Below, one piece after another: positions 6,980 through 11,911 of a DNA stretch of 11,911 nucleotides; the first letter of the stretch is position 1, and each line of letters begins with the position of its first letter. The stretch covers positions 1-11,911 of the forward strand of contig CAIVND010000244.1 in the NCBI GenBank assembly GCA_903907185.1. Direction: 5' to 3'. This stretch comes from an uncultured Acidimicrobiaceae bacterium (GTDB lineage Bacteria > Actinomycetota > Acidimicrobiia > Acidimicrobiales > Bog-793). The position numbers and the translations under genes are program-made. The notes under the pieces were generated by a model. It searched no databases and was not told the DNA's origin. It saw only the letters and a program-made list of their open reading frames with translations.

Positions 6980-6984
6980 CCTCC
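6980..6984 (-). promoter_or_regulatory. Shine-Dalgarno that decides the epimerase start
   Basis: GGAGG on the minus strand lies ten bases before the ATG at 6967-6969. It falls inside the longer possible reading frame starting at 7002, which argues that the longer form is not the translated one. Confidence 0.55.
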
Positions 6985-7565
6985 ATCTACCCGGCGACAC
7001 ATTCACCAAGTCCCCGGAATGTTAGGTGATCATGCACTGAATGCGCGCAGCAGATGTATTTTCGGCGAGATCTCGGGAAGGAACAAATATTGCCCAATTA
7101 GCCCAATAGCTTCCCAACTATATCGACTCCAATTATTTAGCCCGATAACGTTCAAGGCACAGCAGAGTTTCACCGTGAATAAAAGGTTTTACCCAACTTG
7201 TATCAAGGCATTCATCGATTGGTGGTGCCGACTGAAGCGTAGTGAGAATGTGAACTATGGATGCCATGAGCAGGTGCAATCGAGCGCTAATACATGCAGA
7301 TACTGAGCGTAAACATGATTCTGCCTGCCTTATTGAGAATTGCAAAGTTGAGACAGGGCCCAGTTCCGTCAAACACCGAGGTCATCATCGCCTGCTCAAT
7401 ACTCCCAACCACCGAAAGGCCTCATTGACAACCCTGGCTCTCAATCAGTCAGTCAAATTGACCGTTAACGATGAGAATGACTTACTACCGCCAGAACCGA
7501 CCTACAAAGTGCAAGAACGCGCTGTTTTGGCTCTCCAAGACAGACAAGTTGACCAGCAGCTACGT

Positions 7566-7579
7566 ACGTTACGTAACGT
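7566..7579. repeat. 14-bp perfect palindrome, possible operator
   Basis: ACGTTACGTAACGT reads the same on both strands and is preceded by an overlapping ACGT-rich TACGT. A TTGACC (7549-7554) lies just upstream. A dimeric regulator could bind here about 100 bp before the sugar-transferase remnant. The regulatory role is inference. Confidence 0.4.
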
Positions 7580-7679
7580 GGTGCGGACTGCTACCAATAG
7601 TGTCTCTAGTAACAGCTTCCGCTCCTGACCCCAAGCAGATCCCGAATACCGACCGAACCGTAGGATTGAGTACCCCAAC

Positions 7680-8318
7680 ATGACCGCTCCACTCGAAAAA
7701 GACACAACGGGACACATGGGTGGTCCCGACACAGCTGTGTCACCTCGAAGATCGGCGCGCCAAAGCCCTCACATGCTGTTACATCTCTCCTCATACCGCA
7801 GTTCTACGAACAGAAACGAGCGGCAGAAGCTTCGCAGCGTCCTTATCGCGCCGGACCTCTCTGAACCCGCCCGTCCAAACCGTGGATCCACGCGACTCCG
7901 CCGGATACTTGTCGAACTCGATGCACTTGCGCTCATTTTGGCTTGGCTCCCCCTCCTCCTCGAAAGTTCCAGTGCGAACGGCACGTCGGGACAATCGACC
8001 GAAACGCACAAGATCATTGCAGCAGGGCTAACCACGGTCATTTCGCTTTTTCTCGCTGCAGCATGGCGTCTCTATCAAGCCAGAGTGTGCAAGGTAAAAA
8101 ACATCGAGCGGGCCCTTCTCTTCCGACTTGCCGTCGTCTCAACAATTGTTTCTGGAGTGGTTCTTACTCAGCTCGATAGTCGCGCCAACATAGCGGCCGT
8201 AGTTGTAGCTCGAGATGCATACACTTACCGTTGTCACGGGATCTGCGCAAGAACTTTCACCGCCAGATTGTGCCACAGGAGCCACCCGAGGTCAGACACC
8301 CTTTCATCGTTCGCCTGA
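7680..8318 (+). pseudogene. N-terminal fragment of a polyprenyl glycosylphosphotransferase (exopolysaccharide sugar transferase)
   Basis: The frame encodes 212 residues. Residues about 73-165 resemble the membrane-embedded N-terminal half of actinobacterial polyprenyl-phosphate sugar transferases. It has a helix at 81-95, a helix at 113-129, LYQARVCKV (131-139; relatives have LYRARVCAVR) and a further helix at 148-163. Full-length members are about 450-500 residues and end in a catalytic bacterial sugar transferase domain that primes exopolysaccharide on undecaprenyl phosphate. That domain is absent, and after about residue 170 the sequence becomes Cys/His/Arg-rich and unrelated. The ATG has no ribosome-binding site, and the first 70 residues are unconvincing. 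I read it as the stump of a deleted or frameshifted gene; a novel short membrane protein is less likely. Confidence 0.5.
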
Positions 8319-8601
8319 CCCGTTCGGAGGCAACGACGCACCTCGAAGACCAGCGAGAGATCGAAGATAGTTTCCAATTGAGTCACGCCCCCAGCTCATA
8401 CACAGACCATTGGCCAAGAATTTGAACTGCATGGCGCCCATCGATCGAGACGAGCTCGATCCCAATTCTTCAGTCGATAAAAGACCGACCTAAACATCCA
8501 ACGATCCATTTAGACTCGAATACGAATCGACGGGGGCGACAAAATCCACTAACCAGTGCTGGCCGAGCAGGTGTGTCGATATACATCTGCCGTGCTCGAG
8601 G

Positions 8602-8619
8602 AGAGATAGCAGAGATAGC
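8602..8619. repeat. Tandem 9-bp direct repeat
   Basis: AGAGATAGC occurs twice back to back (8602-8610 and 8611-8619), about 90 bp before the DUF427 start codon. It could be a binding site for a regulator that recognises direct repeats, or a replication-slippage duplication. Confidence 0.5.
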
Positions 8620-8627
8620 TCAGCCTT

Positions 8628-8655
8628 ATTTTTAAACTTCCGGATTTTTAAACTT
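8628..8655. repeat. 12-bp direct repeat with a 16-bp period
   Basis: ATTTTTAAACTT occurs at 8628-8639 and 8644-8655, four bases apart. The copies lie just after the 9-bp tandem repeat and before the operon's ribosome-binding site. The A/T-rich repeats stand out from their surroundings and are candidates for a regulatory or promoter element. Confidence 0.5.
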
Positions 8656-8708
8656 TCAGGCAGTGAATTGACAGAGGCAACTTCGGCCTCAAAGGAGATG
8701 GAGGAGAT

Positions 8709-8993
8709 ATGACGGTGAAGGCAACGTGGAATGGACAGCTGCTCGCGGAGAGCGATCAAACCATCATCATTGAAGGTAACCACTACTTCCCTCCGGAATC
8801 TGTTTCAGCGGATGTCTTGGTGAACAGTGAAACCCACTCGATCTGCCCATGGAAGGGTACGGCGAGCTACTACTCGGTCAATGCCGGCGGTGAGACAAAC
8901 GTCGACGCGGCGTGGTTTTATCCTGAGCCCAAGGACGCTGCCAAAGAGATCGCTGGCTATGTTGCCTTTTGGAAGGGTGTGACGGTTGCCTGA
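8709..8993 (+). CDS. DUF427 domain protein
   Basis: This 94-residue protein consists almost entirely of a DUF427 domain (PF04248). Conserved stretches are NHYFPPESV (27-35), CPWKGTASYYSV (49-60), the N and DAAW of the next strand, YPEP (74-77) and GYVAFWKGV (86-94). The family is a small beta-rich cytoplasmic fold with no settled biochemical role that I can state. GGAGG (8700-8704) lies four bases before the ATG. The last eight bases overlap the first codons of egtB, so the two are translationally coupled and the protein is made along with ergothioneine enzymes. A role in ergothioneine or thiol metabolism is inferred from this arrangement, not from the fold. Confidence 0.88.
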   Translation: MTVKATWNGQLLAESDQTIIIEGNHYFPPESVSADVLVNSETHSICPWKGTASYYSVNAGGETNVDAAWFYPEPKDAAKEIAGYVAFWKGVTVA

Positions 8994-10221
8994 AACGTCC
9001 CATTCGACCCTGAAGGATCGGTATTTTGACGTCCGCCGGCATACCGAAGAGCTCGCAGCTCCTCTGACTCCAGAGGACCAAACAGTGCAATCGATGCCCG
9101 ATGTCAGTCCCACGAAGTGGCACCGGGCGCACACAACATGGTTCTTCGAGACTTTTGTGCTCGCCAACACTCGGCTTGGATCACCGTACGACGACGGGTT
9201 CGATTTTCTCTTCAACTCTTACTATGAAACGGTAGGTCCACGAGTCGATCGAGCGAGACGCGGCGTTCTCTCGCGCCCCAGCGCCATCGAGATCGGTCGA
9301 TACCGCGAAGATGTCGACCGACGCGTCGAGGTGCTCCTTGATGAAGCATTAGATGAGGCCAAGGGTGGTCTCGTCCAACTTGGCATTCATCATGAAAAAC
9401 AACATCAAGAGCTTCTCCTCATGGATGTGAAACACGTACTTTTTCAACACCCCAATCCAACCGCCTACGCCAAACGGCCATCGGTTCAGTTTGAGAACAC
9501 TCATGCACAGCCCTCCCCGAAGCCGATCGAAACCGAAGGTGGGGTTTTTGAGATTGGAGCAGATGGCTCCCAGTTCTGTTTCGACAACGAGTTACCGCGT
9601 CATCAGCAGTTTCTTGAGCCTTTCTCCATCGACTCGACACTTGTTAGCTGTGGCGAGTACCTCGAGTTCATCGAAGACGGTGGCTATCACCGTCCTGAAC
9701 TCTGGCTCTCTGAGGGTTGGTCTTCTGTTGGGTCGCTTGGTTGGGAGGCCCCCCTCTACTGGACTTGCGAAGATGATTCCTGGCGACGTTTCACGCTCTT
9801 TGGCTCCGAAGAGCTCAACCCCTGCGACCCGGTAAGTCACGTGAGCTACTACGAGGCCGATGCCTTCGCCCGATGGAGGGGTGCACGTCTTCCCACCGAG
9901 GCCGAATGGGAGGTCGTAGCTACCCGTTATCCGGTCATCGAGTCCTACGCCTTCGAGCCGCCCCAGGTCACAGCAGGTGTGGGATTCTTCGGATCGGTCT
10001 GGCAGTGGACCCAGAATGCCTATAGCCCCTACCCCGGTTTTCGGACCGCACCTGGAGCAGTCGGGGAGTACAACGGAAAGTTCATGGTCAACCAGCAGGT
10101 ACTGCGTGGTGGCGCCTCGATTACTCCGGAGGACCACACTCGATCCACCTATCGCAACTTTTTCTATGCAGGAGCTCGTTGGCCCTATACCGGCATCCGG
10201 CTCGCACGCGATGCAAGATGA
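8986..10221 (+). CDS. egtB: Ergothioneine biosynthesis protein EgtB (hercynine sulfoxide synthase)
   Basis: The 411-residue protein is a non-heme iron sulfoxide synthase. It uses oxygen to join a thiol (gamma-glutamylcysteine or cysteine) to the imidazole carbon of hercynine. The N-terminal DinB-like domain (about 8-150) carries the iron-ligand histidines in WHRAHTTWFFE (H46/H49) and HHEKQHQE (H136, H140). The C-terminal formylglycine-enzyme/sulfatase-modifying fold (about 185-408) includes RLPTEAEWE (301-309), VWQWTQNAYSPYPGF (338-352), YNGKFM (362-367), VLRGGAS (372-378) and the terminal RWPYTGIRLARD. Initiation at TTG 8986, overlapping the DUF427 stop, is supported by GGAAGGG about eight bases upstream. 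The stop overlaps the egtD start as ATGA. From memory the C-terminus is closer to proteobacterial/cyanobacterial EgtBs than to mycobacterial ones. Thiol-donor specificity cannot be decided here. Confidence 0.93.
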   Translation: MPETSHSTLKDRYFDVRRHTEELAAPLTPEDQTVQSMPDVSPTKWHRAHTTWFFETFVLANTRLGSPYDDGFDFLFNSYYETVGPRVDRARRGVLSRPSAIEIGRYREDVDRRVEVLLDEALDEAKGGLVQLGIHHEKQHQELLLMDVKHVLFQHPNPTAYAKRPSVQFENTHAQPSPKPIETEGGVFEIGADGSQFCFDNELPRHQQFLEPFSIDSTLVSCGEYLEFIEDGGYHRPELWLSEGWSSVGSLGWEAPLYWTCEDDSWRRFTLFGSEELNPCDPVSHVSYYEADAFARWRGARLPTEAEWEVVATRYPVIESYAFEPPQVTAGVGFFGSVWQWTQNAYSPYPGFRTAPGAVGEYNGKFMVNQQVLRGGASITPEDHTRSTYRNFFYAGARWPYTGIRLARDAR

Positions 10222-11198
10222 CCTCTCTACGACCTGAGCTCGACGTTCGGCTCAATCCCAATGCCATGCGCGCAGCGCTCGAGCACGATGCTGCTGTTGG
10301 ACTTACCTCAAGTCCCAAGACTTTGCCCGCCGTCTGGTTCTATGACGCGATCGGAAGTGAGCTTTTTGATCAGATCACGCGACTCGATGAGTATTACCCA
10401 ACCCGAGCCGAGCACGCGCTGCTCGAAGCACATGCTGCAACGATCGCCGAAGTGACGAAGGCATCGACGCTCATTGAGCTTGGTGCCGGCACCTGTACAA
10501 AGACGCGAGTTCTTCTCGATGCAATGGCGGCTAACGGGACATTGCGCCACTACATCGCTGTTGACGTAGCCCAATCGACCCTTGAGGCAGCCACCCTCGA
10601 GATCGCTGCGGAGTATCCGGGACTAAAGGTCACCGCGACGGTGGCGGACTTCCATGATCTCAGTGGTCTCTTTACTGGTGAGGGCTCGAAACTCGTTGCG
10701 TTCCTCGGGGGAACGATCGGTAACCTCGAACCCAGCGCACGGCAACGCATGTACTTCAATCTCGATAGTGAGCTCGATAGCAGCGACGCGTTTCTCCTCG
10801 GCACCGACCTGGTCAAGGATCGCGCGCGATTGATCGCTGCCTATGACGACCACGAAGGTGTCACCGCTGCCTTTAACCTCAACGTACTCAACGTGCTCAA
10901 TCGGGAACTCGGAGCAAATTTCGACGTCGAAAACTTCACACATGTCGCGCGATTCGACGAGCAACATCAGTGGATCGAAATGTGCCTTCGTTCGACCTCT
11001 CATCAAAAGGTCACGCTGAAAGAGCTTGGACTTGAGATCTTCTTTGAAGAGGGCGAGGAACTGCAGACTGAGATCAGCGCCAAATTCACCGCTGAGGGAG
11101 TCCGCAACGAACTCAGCGAGGGCGGGTTTGTGGTTGACCACCAGTTTGATCAACCTGGAGGAGATTTTCTCCTCACCCTCTCCCATCCTTACTGCTAA
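10218..11198 (+). CDS. egtD: L-histidine N(alpha)-methyltransferase EgtD
   Basis: The 326-residue SAM-dependent enzyme trimethylates histidine to hercynine, the first step of ergothioneine synthesis. SAM-binding motifs are IELGAGTCTKT (86-96) and YIAVDVA (112-118), followed by FLGGTIGNLEP (162-172). Histidine-pocket residues known from Mycobacterium smegmatis EgtD (N166, Y206, M252, E282, S284) correspond at a constant offset of three to N169, Y209, M255, E285 and S287. The substrate site therefore looks intact. The frame remains open to an ATG at 10179, but that lies inside egtB. The ATGA overlap at 10218-10221 gives the family's normal length and coupled translation; no separate ribosome-binding site is evident. 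Only egtB and egtD are adjacent; egtA, egtC and egtE are not in the window. Confidence 0.95.
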   Translation: MTSLRPELDVRLNPNAMRAALEHDAAVGLTSSPKTLPAVWFYDAIGSELFDQITRLDEYYPTRAEHALLEAHAATIAEVTKASTLIELGAGTCTKTRVLLDAMAANGTLRHYIAVDVAQSTLEAATLEIAAEYPGLKVTATVADFHDLSGLFTGEGSKLVAFLGGTIGNLEPSARQRMYFNLDSELDSSDAFLLGTDLVKDRARLIAAYDDHEGVTAAFNLNVLNVLNRELGANFDVENFTHVARFDEQHQWIEMCLRSTSHQKVTLKELGLEIFFEEGEELQTEISAKFTAEGVRNELSEGGFVVDHQFDQPGGDFLLTLSHPYC

Positions 11199-11310
11199 CG
11201 ATCTCTAACTACAGCACTGCTGGGAAGTGCCGCCTGTCCGCTCACTCTTTGCTCAACACATAGTCTCGGGGAGGGCGGACGGGACGAACATTGCACGAGT
11301 TGATCGACCC

Positions 11311-11330
11311 CATGGCATGATTAGGCCATG
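11311..11330 (+). promoter_or_regulatory. Inverted repeat covering the methyltransferase start codon
   Basis: CATGGC (11311-11316) and GCCATG (11325-11330) are perfect inverted copies with an eight-base loop. The second arm contains the start codon. In mRNA this small hairpin could mask initiation, and the only Shine-Dalgarno-like sequence (TTAGG, 11321-11325) lies in its loop. The regulatory effect is inference. Confidence 0.35.
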
Positions 11331-11911
11331 ACCGTGCACCCCCATGCAAACGCGTTCGAAATTGCAGCTGAAGAGTACGAACAGGGTAGACCGGGCTATG
11401 CACCGGAGCTCGTTGAGTGGCTCGGGTCCCGTGGTCACCTGACCGCCGGATGCACCGTGGTAGATCTTGGTGCGGGCACCGGCAAACTGACGCGAATCCT
11501 CGTCGACTGCGCCGCCCATATCATCGCGGTTGAGCCACTTGCCGCAATGAGAGATCAGTTCCGCCAGATTCTGCCGGACATTGAGATCCTTGACGCAACC
11601 GCCGATGCGCTTCCGATGGATGACAAGAGCGTAGACATGGTGATCTGCAGCCAGTCTTTTCGCTGGTTTGCGACAGATTCCGCACTCGCCGAGATCGCTC
11701 GTGTACTTATTCCCGATGGCGAGCTCATCATCGCGTTTAACCGCGCGGATGAGACGAGTCCTGTGCAGCTCAAGGTACGCGAGCTTCTCTCAGCGGTTGA
11801 TGCTGACACCGAAGAGCGCAAACCTGGTGCAGAGTGGCGGGAGGTTCTCTTCGCAAATCCGAACTTTGAATTTACCGATGAGATCGAACTTCCAAATCCA
11901 CATTTCGTCGA
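11328..11911 (+). CDS. Class I SAM-dependent methyltransferase (partial, runs off the window)
   Basis: This is the first 194 codons of a methyltransferase of the Methyltransf_11 type. It starts with FEIAAEEYEQGRPGYAPEL (10-28), a typical lead-in helix. Motif I is VVDLGAGTGKLT (44-55), and AVEP (67-70) carries the acidic residue that should contact the SAM ribose. DALPMDDKSVDMVICSQSF (93-111) holds the next motifs, and RVLIPDGELIIAF (125-137) ends the core. The substrate is unknown; the lead-in resembles small-molecule methyltransferases. The start at 11328 is the only ATG in frame that keeps this length. It follows egtD on the same strand after 129 bp, so it may or may not belong to the ergothioneine unit. 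The C-terminus lies beyond the window. Confidence 0.87.
   Translation, partial: MTVHPHANAFEIAAEEYEQGRPGYAPELVEWLGSRGHLTAGCTVVDLGAGTGKLTRILVDCAAHIIAVEPLAAMRDQFRQILPDIEILDATADALPMDDKSVDMVICSQSFRWFATDSALAEIARVLIPDGELIIAFNRADETSPVQLKVRELLSAVDADTEERKPGAEWREVLFANPNFEFTDEIELPNPHFV

Larger units (their letters stand above)
6970..7679. other. Non-coding upstream region of the epimerase and sugar-transferase remnant
   Basis: About 700 bp without a gene I can support. The part from about 7080 to 7250 is noticeably A/T-richer than its surroundings and may hold divergent promoters, but I find no convincing -35/-10 pair. Open frames at 7257-7628 and 7471-7683 show no family motifs or ribosome-binding sites. 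The one clear structure is the palindrome at 7566-7579. Confidence 0.5.
8319..8708. other. Non-coding leader region of the DUF427-egtBD unit
   Basis: About 390 bp with no gene I can support. The last 110 bp carry a tandem 9-bp repeat, a 12-bp direct repeat, a TTGACA (8668-8673) and a small inverted repeat, GAGGC (8674-8678) with GCCTC (8686-8690), immediately before the ribosome-binding site. No -10 hexamer stands out, so I do not call a specific promoter. The operon promoter should nevertheless lie here. Confidence 0.45.

Noticed and set aside
6970..7002. 11-codon N-terminal extension of the epimerase
   Set aside because: The extension contains the GGAGG that best serves the shorter start, and it would displace the glycine motif from its usual position.
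7257..7628. 123-residue plus-strand open frame upstream of the sugar-transferase remnant
   Set aside because: No ribosome-binding site, no recognisable motif, and polar low-information composition; probably a chance frame.
8231..8425. 64-residue open frame overlapping the end of the sugar-transferase remnant, possibly its frameshifted continuation
   Set aside because: I could not match it to the expected next part of a sugar transferase, so a simple frameshift is not supported.
8490..8783. 97-residue minus-strand frame with a stretch (LGQHWLVDFVAP) faintly like DUF559-type nucleases
   Set aside because: It runs antisense into the DUF427 start and its ribosome-binding site, has no convincing catalytic residues, and the likeness is a few residues only.
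9592..10137. 181-residue minus-strand open frame
   Set aside because: It lies entirely antisense to the well-conserved egtB.
10179..10217. 13-codon N-terminal extension of EgtD
   Set aside because: It lies within egtB without a ribosome-binding site; the ATGA overlap gives the standard length and residue numbering.
10623..11186. 187-residue minus-strand open frame
   Set aside because: It lies entirely antisense to egtD, whose conserved residues account for the sequence.
11236..11280. GTCCGC/GCGGAC inverted repeat after egtD as a terminator
   Set aside because: The arms are six bases with a 33-base loop and there is no T-run, so intrinsic termination is not supported.

Overview
The window looks like chromosomal DNA of an actinobacterium with roughly balanced base composition. 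The acidophilic Acidimicrobiia (Ferrimicrobium/Acidimicrobium-like) are my best guess. That guess rests on family resemblance: a ferric-reductase-like flavoprotein beside FMN-binding proteins, an MscL with a zinc-ribbon tail, EgtB/EgtD, and an actinobacterial-type polyprenyl sugar-transferase remnant. Nothing in the window fixes the taxon. I see no rRNA, tRNA, CRISPR array, transposase or phage gene.

Region 1 (1-1505, + strand) is a redox cluster. It holds the NAD-binding end of a ferric-reductase-like flavoprotein whose frame is broken by a TAA at 31-33. Next come a small membrane-anchored Ser/Thr-rich protein and a membrane-anchored FMN-binding-domain protein with a flavinylation motif. Together they suggest electron transfer across the membrane to a covalently bound flavin outside the cell. 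No ApbE flavin transferase is in view. Region 2 (1613-2794, +) encodes a membrane-anchored phosphodiester glycosidase-family protein. Region 3 (2841-4589, - strand) is a two-gene unit: a short-chain dehydrogenase followed by an isocitrate lyase/PEP mutase-family enzyme with an atypical catalytic loop.

Region 4 (4590-5587) is about 1 kb with no intact gene. It contains the C-terminal scrap of a sugar ABC-transporter permease and, before mscL, two inverted repeats. mscL (5588-6007, +) converges on a UDP-glucose-4-epimerase-like gene (6025-6969, -). Region 5 (6970-8708) is a second gene-poor stretch. It holds the N-terminal part of a polyprenyl glycosylphosphotransferase lacking its catalytic domain, a 14-bp palindrome and short direct repeats.

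Region 6 (8709-11198, +) is a tightly overlapping DUF427-egtB-egtD unit. EgtD makes hercynine (trimethyl-histidine) and EgtB adds the sulfur, giving ergothioneine after a later C-S lyase step. No egtA, egtC or egtE is present here, and the DUF427 gene overlaps egtB by 8 bp. A class I SAM-dependent methyltransferase begins at 11328 and runs off the end.

The most interesting points are the DUF427-egtBD coupling, the loss of the usual Cys-Gly-His loop in the PEP mutase-like enzyme, the interrupted reductase next to a stripped-down FMN-protein paralogue, and the two gene-decay stretches on either side of mscL and the epimerase.
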